A DNA stretch of 64,000 nucleotides. It comes from Trichobilharzia szidati. Its lineage: Eukaryota > Platyhelminthes > Trematoda > Strigeidida > Schistosomatidae. Shown here piece after piece: positions 20,757 through 30,886 of this stretch. The stretch is from positions 134,760,920-134,824,919 of the forward strand of contig OX235279.1 of assembly GCA_944472155.2 (NCBI GenBank), read 5' to 3'. A model generated the notes under the pieces. The model made no database searches and was not told the origin of the DNA. It saw nothing but the letters and a program-made list of their open reading frames with translations. Numbering within the stretch: the stretch's first letter is position 1; each line of letters opens with the position of its first letter. A program made the translations under genes and the position numbers.

Positions 20757-21671
20757 TAATAATATAATAATAATATATATTTCCTATCAATGTAGGACAC
20801 ACCAGTTGTACAGGCATGGATAAGTATTATTTAAATTACATGAATTTTATTTATAGTGAAATTACATGGTTGCTATCCTCTCTGACATCAGTTAGTGAGC
20901 ACATTCTGATAGTTAGTCGTTCAATGGAGCACATAAAGAAATATAGAAATATTGTCTTCGCATTAACAAAAAAACCCAAGTATGTGTCGGATAAATTACA
21001 AATATTTGGGAAAAAAATAAAGCTTGAAGTCAATTCCTCCATATAACTTTGTTGTGTGCTGCATCGTATCTTGTTTTATAGTCAAACTGGGTATTAATTT
21101 AAAATGAGCGATTTATTTGTATGATTTTGACATCATTTTTATTGCAAGTAATACCAGATGTGAATTCAACTGAATTCAGATTAATATTGGTCATTGTCAA
21201 GCAGATTTGTTTTACTGCACTCAAGTCACCCTTAGCTCGCCATTTGTCACAGCATGGTTGTTCCGTAGGAGTAAGTTGATTAACACGTAGAAAGCTGCAT
21301 AAAAACCATTTTAGATAGTTGACAGTGCTTGTATAAGATGCTGTACAGCGTCTTGTTATGGTGACAGTGGATTTCATCAAGGATGCTGAGCCATTACTAG
21401 CCAAACCTTGAGGGATAATATATGAGTAAGTGACTTCAATTGTTTCTCAGCTTCAGTCGGAATGTAGATCAATGCAACTTGTACTACAAAGCAAATACAA
21501 CAGGAATGTACCAGAGGGCAGAGAAAAAGTATGTGGATTGGGAAATATATGTTTGTATTCGTTGTACATTGTAATTTGATGAACAAATATTTATTTCTAC
21601 TCAGTCTTTTTATGCATTTATGCTACTAGTTTATTTATAGTCTTTAGAGAAGTAAGGGTTTTTAAGCGCGT
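20757..21671 (-). repeat. 3' UTR and tail of the CR1-like LINE
   Basis: Homologous to both arms of the inverted repeat at 30121-32190. Shared landmarks are CTTTGTTGTG..CAGCATC, AATATTGTCTTCGCATTAAC and GTACAGGCATGG. The final bases on the minus strand read CATGCCTGTACAACTGGTGTG and then an AT-rich tail. Confidence 0.8.
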
Positions 21672-22274
21672 TTAGGTACTGTAGTAGACTGATAGTTGAT
21701 TCGTTCTAGGAATAAATAGTTTATTTATATAATCAGTAGAGTGAAATAGTCTGTACAGAGGGCGTTTGAAACTTATAACCATATTGCAGTTCCTGACTTC
21801 TAGGGGCAGATTGTTCCATATTTTAGAATACATGACTGTGAAGAAGTTTTCGCAGAGTGTTGACTTAAAGGCTTTTATTGTCACTGTGCAAGTTTGGTTA
21901 CGCAGATCGTAAGAGCCTTCTTGTGCGAATTGTATGTCCTTGCTGTCTGAGAATGATATTTTGTGTAGGACCTTATAGAAGAATGCTAGGTTTATAATTA
22001 GTCGTCTTGCCCAGAGTGGGTCAAGTTGTAGAATCATGCACCGTGAGATGTAGTCTTTCTTACATTCGTAGCCAAGTAGTTTCGAGGTAAAATATCGTTG
22101 GATACTTTCTATTCTTAGCTTTTCACGTGTGTGAGCGCTGCTAATAATAAATGGGCAGTATTCTAGTAGTGGCCTCACACAGGTTTTGTACAGAATGAGC
22201 TTTGCTCCATTGTCGTGAAAGTTCCTGAGTATGCATCCTAAGAGCATCCTCGACTTTTGAGTCTGTGATGCCAC
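21672..22274 (-). pseudogene. CR1-like LINE ORF2, C-terminal domain
   Basis: This frame follows the RT frame after a one-base shift near 22410. It encodes RMLLGCILRNFHDNGAKLIL, YKTCVRPLLEYCPFI, KLRIESIQRYFTSKLLGY and MYSKIWNNLPLEVRNC, the conserved post-RT thumb and C-terminal blocks of CR1/Jockey-type LINEs. It ends at a natural stop after the LSVYYST segment. Confidence 0.85.
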
Positions 22275-22366
22275 TTGCTCAGGAAATGTTAGGTTACTCG
22301 AGTACCTCAGACCTAGGTCAACGACACTTTGGAGTTTGGTTAGGTTAGCCGATTGAAGCGTTAACT

Positions 22367-23803
22367 TTATGTCGACTGGGGGTGCGCCGAAGCAGATCCA
22401 GCCACTTTTTTAAGGTTAAATTGGAGGTTCCACAAAGACGACCAAGCAGTCACTTTATCTAGTTCTTTTTGTACAACATTCTGGAAGTACCCTAGGTCAT
22501 CAGATTGGAATCTATAAGCTACTTTTAGGTCATCTGCAAAGATGAATGGTTTACCATGAGTAAAGCAAGCGCATATGTCGTTAATATATAGGGTAAATAG
22601 AAGGGGTCCAATGACACTACCTTGTAGTACACCAGAGGTGACTGGGCTAGGTTTCGAAGTTATAGATCCGAGTTTAACTATTTGGGACCTATTGTTAAGG
22701 AATGATTTAAGCCATCTTAATAGTGGGTCACGTATTCCTAAGGATTTCAGCTTATGCATTAGTAGTAAATGGTCGACACGGTCAAATGCCTTTGAGATGT
22801 CAAAGTAGATGACAAGTACTAGTTGTCGTCTGTCACGACTGCTGGTCACAAAGTTAAAGAAGTCTAAGTGGCATGTTAAACAAGATCTGGATTTTAGGAA
22901 TCCATGTTGGTTCGGACTTATAATGTTGCAACTAAGCATATGCTTCATTAGGTTGTCTTTAACTAGTCTCTCCATAATTCTAGATGCTATGGGTGTGATA
23001 TTGATCGGCCTGTAGTTACTGACTTCGGTTTTCGAGCCAGATTTGTGTTTAGGCATAATAAACGTTGTTTTCCACACATTAGGGTAAGTTTGGGTTTCTA
23101 AGGACATTGTGAATATTTTAAGTAGTAGTAAGGAGATGTCAGGGCCACCATATTTATAAAAATAGGATGATATGCCGTCAGTACCGAAACCTTTTGAGCA
23201 TTTTAGGGTTCTTATAGTTTGTTTAATGTTAGTATAGTTAAATTCAACAGTACTAATTAAGTTTGGTGTGTGTGGAGATGGAGTTTGTGCCACATTAGTA
23301 GCAGGGTGTATATTGAGTAACTGGACTGTGGGCTTAAGGTAGTTACCTGCAAAAGTTGAGTTAAATAATTCACACATGTCTGCGGAATTAGTACATAGCC
23401 TACCTTTGTCTATGAGGAGGGAAATGCTGTGATTTTTGCGATTCATTCGCTTCTTTAGGATTTCCGTGAGTGCATACACTCTAGCAGGACTGGCTACTGC
23501 GATGCGTTCTTCGTTTCTCATACGGAAATTTCGAGCTTGTGAGATGGAACTAAGGGTGTTAAGTATTAAACCTAGTGTGCCAAAGTCATGGTGTTTGAAG
23601 TAACTTGTTGAGAGTTTCTTCAGTTTCATACGATCCTTTGGTTTTATGAATGACTTCCTATGTGGGGAAAGCTCAAGTGTTTGCAGTGGAATGACAGCAT
23701 CTAAGCATGTGTTGGATTTATGGTAGAAGATGCTCAGAGCTCGCGAGAGGTCATCAGTAGTGAAGTACTCTCTCCATTCTGAGGATCTTAAAATTGATTT
23801 CAC
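22367..23803 (-). CDS. CR1-like LINE ORF2, reverse transcriptase part
   Basis: 478 codons in the same frame as the endonuclease ORF upstream, separated from it by a single TGA at 23810-23812. RT blocks in order: KHKSGSKTEVSNYRPINITP, NQHGFLKSRSCLTCHLDFFN, VIYFDISKAFDRVDH, TSGVLQGSVIGPLLFTLYIN and the catalytic FADDLKVAY. It reverse-transcribes the element RNA at the nicked target. The 3' end is scrambled by a frameshift in an A-run. Confidence 0.88.
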   Translation of the reverse strand: MKSILRSSEWREYFTTDDLSRALSIFYHKSNTCLDAVIPLQTLELSPHRKSFIKPKDRMKLKKLSTSYFKHHDFGTLGLILNTLSSISQARNFRMRNEERIAVASPARVYALTEILKKRMNRKNHSISLLIDKGRLCTNSADMCELFNSTFAGNYLKPTVQLLNIHPATNVAQTPSPHTPNLISTVEFNYTNIKQTIRTLKCSKGFGTDGISSYFYKYGGPDISLLLLKIFTMSLETQTYPNVWKTTFIMPKHKSGSKTEVSNYRPINITPIASRIMERLVKDNLMKHMLSCNIISPNQHGFLKSRSCLTCHLDFFNFVTSSRDRRQLVLVIYFDISKAFDRVDHLLLMHKLKSLGIRDPLLRWLKSFLNNRSQIVKLGSITSKPSPVTSGVLQGSVIGPLLFTLYINDICACFTHGKPFIFADDLKVAYRFQSDDLGYFQNVVQKELDKVTAWSSLWNLQFNLKKVAGSASAHPQST

Positions 23804-23809
23804 TAGAGT

Positions 23810-24871
23810 TCAGTCTGCCTCACTGTAGTTCCTGTAAGTTATTTGTTGTGAAGTAGGGGTATGGGCTGCATTGCTACTTGACGGAAGTGGCAGCGCACAC
23901 AGCACTGTTTTGTGGTCACTCCCTGGAAACTCAGAACCTATTAGGGTAGGAAGGGGACTTATATTGTGGCAGAAGATTAAGTCTTGTACGTTATTACCTC
24001 TTGTTGGGGTTGTGACAGTCTGTTTCCAGCCAAGTATATCCAGTGTGCCTAAGAACTTATCAAATTTAGTTGGGCCTGTGGGTATTTCCCAGTTTATTTC
24101 TGGTAAGTTAAAGTCTCCACATAGGATCTTATGATCGTAGTGTAGGGAGGATAATTGTTCCAAAGTATTAATAAGTTGGGTCTCGTAATTAGTAAAGGTA
24201 CCAGGTGCTCTGTAGGTGCATCCGATTAATACCATTGCGTTATTTAAGTGTAAGTTAACCCATAAAGTCTCAAGCATGTCTAGTGTACTACTTTCTAGCC
24301 GTGATACAGTAAGTGCATTCAGAAAGTACATGAGACAACCCCCTCCCTTACCAAATACCCTGTCACACCGAAAGAGTGTATAGTTATCTAAGCTTATCTC
24401 TTCATCCAGTATGTTAGAATTACACCAGGATTCAGTGGTGACAATTATAGGGGGTTTGTATATTACTGTGAGTGCTCTGAGTATTGGCAGTTTATTTAGA
24501 ACAGATCTAGCATTTATGAGGATCAAGTAAAGATGAGATTTGAAGTAGCATTTGAAGTATTTAAGTTCGTTAATCAGCCCCGAGTATGGTTCAGCACCCA
24601 GTAGTACTGTTTGACATGACGACCCTATGTTAAGAGGAGTTTCGACATCACGCTCATCTATGACTATCGGGTTGGTGTGTGCTGTTTTCAGTGAATAATT
24701 AAGCGTTGGAATACTGGATTTGCTATAGGCTAAAGCATTTTTATTTTTAGTTAAGCCAGAAACATGGGTAGGGATCTTTATTTGACCTAAACTTGTGCAT
24801 GTATCAAGTGTGCTTAATGGATGCGGGTGAACTAGACTGTTCCTACATTCATGCAAAGGGAAAGCCAGCAT
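23810..24871 (-). CDS. CR1-like LINE ORF2, APE-type endonuclease part
   Basis: 353 codons. Apurinic-endonuclease-like motifs: LINARSVLNK (metal-binding Asn), TTESW (catalytic Glu), YRAPGT, LCGDFNLPEINW (Asp/Asn) and GSDHKTV (Asp-His). All the catalytic residues I can recognise are present. The Met at 24871 sits in TAATG: the stop of the preceding frame overlaps this start codon, which suggests reinitiation coupling. The frame closes at TGA 23810 and resumes in the same register, so ORF2 is a nonsense mutant. Confidence 0.88.
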   Translation of the reverse strand: MLAFPLHECRNSLVHPHPLSTLDTCTSLGQIKIPTHVSGLTKNKNALAYSKSSIPTLNYSLKTAHTNPIVIDERDVETPLNIGSSCQTVLLGAEPYSGLINELKYFKCYFKSHLYLILINARSVLNKLPILRALTVIYKPPIIVTTESWCNSNILDEEISLDNYTLFRCDRVFGKGGGCLMYFLNALTVSRLESSTLDMLETLWVNLHLNNAMVLIGCTYRAPGTFTNYETQLINTLEQLSSLHYDHKILCGDFNLPEINWEIPTGPTKFDKFLGTLDILGWKQTVTTPTRGNNVQDLIFCHNISPLPTLIGSEFPGSDHKTVLCALPLPSSSNAAHTPTSQQITYRNYSEAD

Positions 24872-25311
24872 TAACGGTTTAGGAGTGTTAACATCCCTAC
24901 CAGCTGTTTTTTCAACGCTGACAGGGACGCAGGGGATAAAAAATGATTAGGACCTTGTGGATACCATGGTTTATTATTCGACTTATTGTTAGGTACTAGT
25001 TGTGCCCTTTTAAGGGTTTCGTGTGTACTGCTTTGTGGGTTAGTTCCCAGCAGACTTGTACCATATATCCGATCAAAATTTATTTGTGTGCCATACTGTG
25101 GATACCCTGTGTTGTTGGTGGTCGAGTTCTGACTATTGCCACTTGTACTATTGAGGGAGGCATTGTTGTGGCGTTGGTTATCAGTGTGGGCCATGGTGCT
25201 ATTTCGCACGTTGTGGGTGCCAATACAATTGACCGTGGGAGATGTGGGCTTATTTATACTGCCATTTTTGTTGTTGGCATGATTTGGGGTCATATTTTCT
25301 TTTTTTACCAA
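24871..25311 (-). CDS. Asn/Ser-rich frame between LINE ORF1 and ORF2
   Basis: 146 codons, rich in Asn, Thr and Ser, with no recognised domain. It overlaps the end of ORF1 by about 60 bases in another register. The overlap coincides with an A7 run in the minus strand (about 25303-25309). Its stop overlaps the ORF2 ATG. Either it is the true C-terminal half of ORF1, separated by a slip in the A7 run, or it is a separate small ORF. Confidence 0.55.
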   Translation of the reverse strand: MVKKENMTPNHANNKNGSINKPTSPTVNCIGTHNVRNSTMAHTDNQRHNNASLNSTSGNSQNSTTNNTGYPQYGTQINFDRIYGTSLLGTNPQSSTHETLKRAQLVPNNKSNNKPWYPQGPNHFLSPASLSALKKQLVGMLTLLNR

Positions 25312-26407
25312 TGGACTTATGGACAGGAGAGGACAGGGCCGACTTTCGGGGGATTTTGACTTTTTTTCCGGGATTATTTGGTGACATGTCTATATCTACG
25401 GTGATAGGTGGTATAGTTTTATTGGCTATTTGATTACAATTTAGTAGCCTCGCGGTTGGTGTCTCTCTCTGAGAGGATAATTCTGTGTGGTTTGAGAGGG
25501 GTGGTGCGGTGGATTCTACGGTATCTCTCATAGGGTTGGGTATAATTGCTGCTTGCAATGTCCTATTGTTTATTCCACAATTAGACTCAATTAGATTATT
25601 GTATACGCGCCTTTCTATGACTGTCGTGTCCACTGCAACCTTTATTAGTTTGTAATTTCTGACTTGCGATAGGGTGTGTTGGGAGTGGATGAATTTTCTG
25701 GCCTCTGCCGGTGTTTCGAACTGAAAACGAATAGGACAACACTTTTCATGTTGACTCTTCTTCAGCCTGTAGCACTTAGTCTTGGAGTTGGGCATTTTCG
25801 CCTCACTAAGTAGGATGCGCTGTACCTTTTTTAGTGCCTCATTATCCGGAACGTTGTAGACAATAGCATTTAATTTAGCATCTAGTCGTTTTGTTACTTC
25901 TGTAGTAACAAAGTTAATTAGGTTATCCACCTTAGATATCGATTCATTGTCAAGTTTGTTAACGTCTACAGTTTTCATGAGAATAGTTAAAGGTGTCAGT
26001 TCACAGACCTGCGATCTGATATCACTGATCTGATCTGATAAATTGGATATTTTGGTATTGGTATCAGAAATTCCAGGATCTACTGACTTATTGTTTTTTA
26101 CTTCCCTTAACTCGGCCTTAAGTTCTCCTATAGACAACTTTAGAAGTTCTATTTCTGAAGATAGTACTGAAACAGAGCTTGAAGGCTGGAGCTTTTCGAT
26201 AAGTACATAAGGTGTAGGGAGGGTTTCTGTATGATCAGAGGGTACTGAATTTTTGGGAGTAGTGCTAATACTAGCTGTCAGTATAGTTTTATCCTCAGTT
26301 TCAGCTCGACGCTTACGACATACAAGTGAGTTTTGTGGCTCACCATAACCATTTGTAGGAAGTGTGTTGCTTGATGTAGCAATCAACGACTTCAAATTAG
26401 TCATCAA
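25250..26407 (-). CDS. CR1-like LINE ORF1 (coiled coil, RNA-binding-like)
   Basis: 385 codons from the first Met after the leader. Residues 80-150 are heptad-rich (SEIELLKLSIGELKAELREV and LSDQISDIRSQV), consistent with a trimerising coiled coil. Residues 185-270 contain AIVYNVPDNEALKKV and CPIRFQFETPAEARKFIHSQ, resembling the RRM-like/C-terminal fold of LINE nucleoproteins. The C terminus is basic (GKKRK). It is probably the RNA chaperone that coats LINE RNA. No break before the A7 run. Confidence 0.8.
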   Translation of the reverse strand: MMTNLKSLIATSSNTLPTNGYGEPQNSLVCRKRRAETEDKTILTASISTTPKNSVPSDHTETLPTPYVLIEKLQPSSSVSVLSSEIELLKLSIGELKAELREVKNNKSVDPGISDTNTKISNLSDQISDIRSQVCELTPLTILMKTVDVNKLDNESISKVDNLINFVTTEVTKRLDAKLNAIVYNVPDNEALKKVQRILLSEAKMPNSKTKCYRLKKSQHEKCCPIRFQFETPAEARKFIHSQHTLSQVRNYKLIKVAVDTTVIERRVYNNLIESNCGINNRTLQAAIIPNPMRDTVESTAPPLSNHTELSSQRETPTARLLNCNQIANKTIPPITVDIDMSPNNPGKKVKIPRKSALSSPVHKSIGKKRKYDPKSCQQQKWQYK

Positions 26408-26609
26408 TTTTACAGGGGATTGAGTTCGCTGCTTTTTACTTTGGTTAACCCTAACTATTTGATATGAGAGTTAATAGTTATAGGTATGGAAGTAGTAGAG
26501 TACTTGTGCAAGGATTACAACAAGATAAATTTTATGTAACGAATCACGCAAAAATGTAGAAGAATGTGAATCGGTGACATGTCTCTCTTTCGAAGAAAAC
26601 TGAAGCACA

Positions 26610-26699
26610 AGGCTATATCAAAAGGAATAGAGTACTTCTAAGACGTCTACGGGGATTCACATTACTAACACTTGATACCATTTCACTTTCAGTATCCAT
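26610..26699 (-). pseudogene. CACTA-type transposase, N terminus
   Basis: Met at 26699 starts MDTESEMVSSVSNVNPRRRLR, which runs into the LINE at 26635. Removing the LINE and one copy of CTTCTA joins it in frame to TKRLKRELLGDV at 20756. This supports both the start and the insertion model. Codons left of 26636 belong to the LINE. Confidence 0.6.
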
Positions 26700-26964
26700 T
26701 TTATTAGCTTAAAAGACATTACACTATAAACACACAACTTACCAGGTTAGGAGTGCACGAGAATGAGTTGAGATCGCGGTTTCGGAAGTTAAACTTCAAA
26801 TAAACAAACGTGTTATAATGACTTAAATGAAATAGTCAAACTTTGTCTTAATGCTACTTCTCAATGATAAAATGCTAATTGCGTAATATTTACGCTGAAA
26901 TCTGCTTCATCTAATGCATTTCAGATGTAATTACATACCTGGATATGTTTGCGCTACAAAAACG

Positions 26965-27122
26965 AAGTCCCACCATTCTTCCCATTTTTCCCACGTTTTC
27001 CCACTTTGCCCATGTCATTTTTGAAAATACCCCACTTTTTCCCACTTTACCCATGTTACAAACATAAAAGTGCCCACGTTTTTACCCACATATCCCAGGT
27101 CCAAAAAAAATAACCGACTGGG
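26965..27122. repeat. Right subterminal repeats and terminal repeat of the CACTA-type element
   Basis: Repeated TTTCCCAC(T/G)TT and CCCATGT units mirror those at 18160-18335. The end is TAACCGACTGGG at 27111-27122. Confidence 0.8.
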
Positions 27123-27374
27123 AACCCGTGAGTTCTTTGGCTTTTCTCAATTTTAGGTTATACGTGTAGCATTTTATTGGTGGATATTGCTCAGTGATGT
27201 ATTTCAATATTGCTTTTTCTACAGAATTATGTTGAAACAGTCGCGAGACAGATGGATACTAATTGACAAAGCCCTTTTAGTTTATTGCAGGTAAGCAATG
27301 CGAGTGAGAGCATTATTTATCCTGTAATGTTGTGTACACAATTCTATTTTTGTTTACTCTTCCACCTTTTGTAG

Positions 27375-27526
27375 TTAATCATGTGCTGCATAAGTGTCAG
27401 CGATGGACATGGTCTCGCGACTCGTGCGCATCTCAAAGCGGGGGAAGTAATCGCACAAATGGACCATTTTCTCAATATGTAAACGAACTAATGTTGTATT
27501 ATAATAAATATGAACTTTTCATGTAA
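27375..27526 (+). other. Candidate terminal exon with acceptor-like site
   Basis: A pyrimidine-rich tract ending TTTTGTAG (27361-27374) precedes a frame that stays open to TAA 27524. It encodes 50 residues with HKCQRWTWSRDSCASQSGG. AATAAA occurs at 27503-27508. Composition and acceptor are exon-like, but I find no partner exon, so it may be chance. Confidence 0.2.
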
Positions 27527-28429
27527 ATCTTGTCGTCTTTCAATTCGTGTGTTTGCTTTGTGAGCACGGCATGCTAGACCGGTGCTCCCTAGGACTTGAA
27601 CTCGTCACTATACTTAAGTGTAATTCTGTAGGAACGCTATCGACCGATATACGTGGTGAATTTTAAGTAGTTTATTGGACCTTAAGTCTCTGTCTACAGT
27701 TACGTGAAAACGTCTCGTAGTCATATGCAAGCCTGTAGGGAACAATGACAACAATAGGTAGAACTTAGGCACTTCATTGCAGTTCCAGTTCGTATACGGT
27801 TAGGTGTATTCGAAATAAGTGTATTACTAATACTCCAACTGAAGCGCTATGGCAGTCCCTATGATAACGGGTGTTAACGTATACTGTAAAATAAAGTTTA
27901 CACATGACGAATAAATAAGTAGGTTGAGCTGTAGCGTTCGTGGTAACATTTCGCTTACGTTTAATTATGCAGTCAAATAAATCATCATGTATCATTGATA
28001 AGTCTGACATCTGCATCGTCATGCAAAAAAACTTAGTTTCACTCAGATAGAATAAGAAAAGTATTGTAAGCAGGATGTTAAATCTATTTCATGAAAGAAA
28101 ATAAGCAAATGTCTTTACACAATTGTTTTTCGTAATTATTTCGCCCATGTTGAACTGATGTGACCAAGTAGACTGACATTAACGGATATCTGTAAATAAG
28201 TGAACAAAGTGTATGTTTTTAAATCGCTGAAGTAAGGAAGAAATAATATTGAAGTTAAACGCTTTATATTTGCATACCTTTGCTGAAAAAGGTTCATTTT
28301 CCTTTTTCATTCTTTGGTGATGACAGCATTCTTCTGTAGTTTTCAATGTCACACAGAGATTGTTCGTCTTATGCAGTACAGCAGCAAGCAAATAATAGTA
28401 ATTCAGTATGTCGTCTAAACGGGTATTTA
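27527..28429. other. No gene recognised
   Basis: Only short frames; no repeats matched elsewhere in the window. Confidence 0.4.
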
Positions 28430-28605
28430 CAAGGAATGCATGTAATTCCTACAGGCACAATAAGTTATGTAGTGAATTACAATCCTCAAGTATCATAAAA
28501 TAATACTTTTTCAGAAGTTCAAGTCGTTCACTTTGTGTACGAGTAATTAGAACAGGTTATGATAAGTGTTAACTTGTAAACCATTCGCAATGAACACTGT
28601 ACAGG
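28430..28605 (-). repeat. LINE-tail-like repeat, copy 1 (copy 2 at 34917)
   Basis: Shares with 34917-35090 the blocks TCCTCAAGTATCATAAA(A/T)TAATACTTTTTC and AATCAGAACAGGTT-like DNA. At its left edge, on the minus strand, it carries GTGCCTGTAGGAATTACATGC, a version of the LINE 3'-end motif. Confidence 0.55.
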
Positions 28606-28613
28606 AAACGTCA

Positions 28614-29060
28614 TCACATCTTGATTTTAACCAACCTTTCCTTCACGCACATAAGCATGCAGTCACTGCATACACTCAAGCATTGTAACCTCAACATCAC
28701 AAAATCCCAACTGATAACTTTTTTCATAATAAATGATTCAAACATATGAGCCATAAGTGAATCTTCCATATCCTTCATAGCCACAAGTAATTCATTAAGC
28801 ATCTCAGAATATCTTAGTGATCTGAACACGAACAATTGTTAAGACTGGGATAACTTATGTAACAGGTGCAGTACTTGTAGGGCACACCTGCTGGCTACTA
28901 ATCGACAGAAAGTTGATGCTAATTTTAAGTAGTCTGACATTTCACGAGGACCATCTACACTATTCTTCGTCACCCAATGCACACTGATATAAACATAATC
29001 TGATGCCATTTTTGCCAATGAACAATTAAGGCCTTCTGACATTCCAAGTGCAAATGTCAA
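28614..29060 (-). pseudogene. 149-codon frame with one stop, unknown protein
   Basis: Two frames in the same register (29060-28842 and 28835-28614) are separated by a single TAA. Read through, they give a helical protein with SVHWVTKNSVDGPREMSDYL, SRCALQVLHLLHKLSQS, the stop, and then LRYSEMLNELLVAMKDMEDS. The amino-acid composition is protein-like, unlike the surrounding junk frames. I recognise no family. It may be a decayed exon, retrocopy or transposon ORF. Confidence 0.35.
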
Positions 29061-30120
29061 TTAAACTAGTATCATATCTTTGCCTAAGCAATTTTAAATG
29101 GGGACTTCATCAAGGTAGATAAAATCACCAGGAAATGCAGCAGCCTGTCTCATTCATCGCATGATCTCTTCCATGTGCCATGGAATATTTCAGTCATCAC
29201 AGATGATAAAAGAAGTGTCCAACATCCTCAAAACACACATCTAACTTATGTCTGCAGGCTATTTCTCTTTCAAATGCACGATTCTCATAGAATAACTGGG
29301 ATGACAACAGCCATTGCCTGCAGTCAATTTACAACCATAAGATCTGAAACAACTCACAAAAAACAATGCCTCAACGCTCTAAAACCCTAATAATAGTCTT
29401 CTTATGCGATATTTCTTCAGAATAATGACTTTTTTCATTAGTGATTCGTCTAGGCTGTCATGACAATTTTACTCTTTACTACGAACACAATACAGAAAAA
29501 TATTGCATTTTTCGGCTACAGAAGCCTAAAACTAGTCAAATATAATCTATTTTCACCATACTGAGCGATTAGAACGTCTCTATAGGCATGAACGCGATAA
29601 CCCATACACTGCGCGAAAACACATCGTCATAGAATTTAGCCTCACTCGGGAGAGTCACAAAACAAAAGATGAAGAAGTGCCAAAAGTGGGTGAGTGAGTT
29701 CAAACAAAAGTTCAAACGCTCAATATACACTACAAAACTGTGGTACAGTTCTTCTTGCATATGCTCGATTTTCACTGCATCCCGCATCATGTGTAAAATG
29801 AGTTTTAAGACTGCACACGTAAATTCCGCTGCAACAAAAATTGTTTTTTCTATATTCTATTTTTCGCGTCATTTTCGGTTTAGTAGGTGAAAACCCAAAT
29901 TCGAACTATATTTTGGTACGTTTTCACCTACAAGGTCGTTAGCATTCTTGTATAATTTTTCATGCTAATTGGGGACTTGGCTAGTAGCAAACGAAGTATG
30001 AGACTCAGCGGACGAAAGTGAAAAAGGCGATTGGACTACACCAGACTGGCATATGTAGACAAGCAAAAGGTAATCCCACAGGAGTGCTGGAAGAGTCCTA
30101 ATAGTACACAAAATATATAT
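29061..30120. other. No gene; one short hairpin at 29883-29931
   Basis: GTAGGTGAAAAC (29883-29894) pairs perfectly with GTTTTCACCTAC (29920-29931), with CCAAA/TTTGG continuing inside. Otherwise nothing is recognised. Confidence 0.4.
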
Positions 30121-30886
30121 TCCTGCTTATGCAGGAACATACCAATTGTACAGGCATGGGTAAGTTATTATATAAATTACACATATTTCGATTTATGTTG
30201 AATTTACAGTTTGTCTGTTCTCTCTGACATTAGAGTCAGTCGGAACAGTCTGCAATATAGTCTGTCTGTGTAACACATAAAGAGATATAGAAATATTGTC
30301 TTCGCATTAACAAAAAACCCAGACATCAGATGAATGTAATACAAATACCTGGAAAAAATAAAGCTTGAAGTCAATTCTCCTATATAACTTTGTTGTGAAC
30401 AGCATCCTTGAGTTAAATTTTATTGATGTATTATTTTGAGGTCAGTGATGTATTTATTCCATTTTTTCAGCAGTCTAATAGTAGTTTTATAATAGGAAAG
30501 GAATTTGATCGTGGATATGAAAACTAGATAAGGTCATGTTGGATTGTTTTACTGCATCAAATGGGGCCTAGGTCGATTCTAGAACTATCCATTGGCGCCA
30601 TTTGTGTCAGTATGGCAGACTGTGCATGTAAGTTGAGTAATACATTGAAAACTGTTTGAAAACCAGTTGCTTCTTTATTTCAGATCATGGATACTCCTTG
30701 TACAGAATGCTGGCCAGCGTTTTCAAATGGTAGCATGGGATCGTTCATAGAATTTGAGTTTGAATTTACTTAAATGGTCTGGAGTCCAGCTTCATTTCAG
30801 TTTAAATGTAGGGCTGTTCGACCTCGACCAGCAGGTATATAGAAGTGCAGGCTCAGCAACAGAATCCCAGAAAGAGAAAGTATGTG
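30121..30886 (-). repeat. Left arm of 766-bp inverted repeat (LINE 3' UTR)
   Basis: The minus strand is the terminal part of the CR1-like LINE 3' UTR, ending in an AT-rich tail at the left. It is the reverse complement of 31424-32190 with only a few differences that I can find, all near the outer end. Confidence 0.9.

Larger units (their letters stand above)
20757..26635 (-). mobile_element. CR1-like non-LTR retrotransposon, near full length
   Basis: A 5.88-kb LINE flanked by the 6-bp direct repeat CTTCTA (20751-20756 and 26636-26641), so both ends are defined. Reading on the minus strand: short 5' leader, ORF1 (26407-25250), a further frame overlapping ORF2 (25311-24871), ORF2 with APE endonuclease and RT (24871-21672), a 0.9-kb 3' UTR, and an (ATT)n-like tail at 20757-20775. 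Damage is slight: one TGA in ORF2 (23810-23812), one frameshift near 22410 and possibly one in ORF1. It is therefore a young copy and the best reference for the fragments at 11145 and 30121-33600. Confidence 0.88.
18073..27122 (-). mobile_element. CACTA-type DNA transposon, 9.05 kb, with nested LINE and SINE
   Basis: The ends are inverted copies of CCCAGTCGGTTA (18073-18084; TAACCGACTGGG at 27111-27122), flanked by AA on both sides (18071-18072 and 27123-27124). Inside each end is a block of short repeats of the type TTTGCCCACTTTTTCCC (18090-18335 and 26965-27100). Subterminal repeats like these are typical of CACTA/EnSpm elements. The interior holds a TNP2-like transposase in three pieces (18622-18946, 19126-20756 and 26636-26699, all minus). 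It is interrupted by a SINE and by a LINE. Without the insertions it would be about 3 kb. A CACTA-type family is known from S. mansoni, but I could not check whether this is the same one. Confidence 0.82.
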
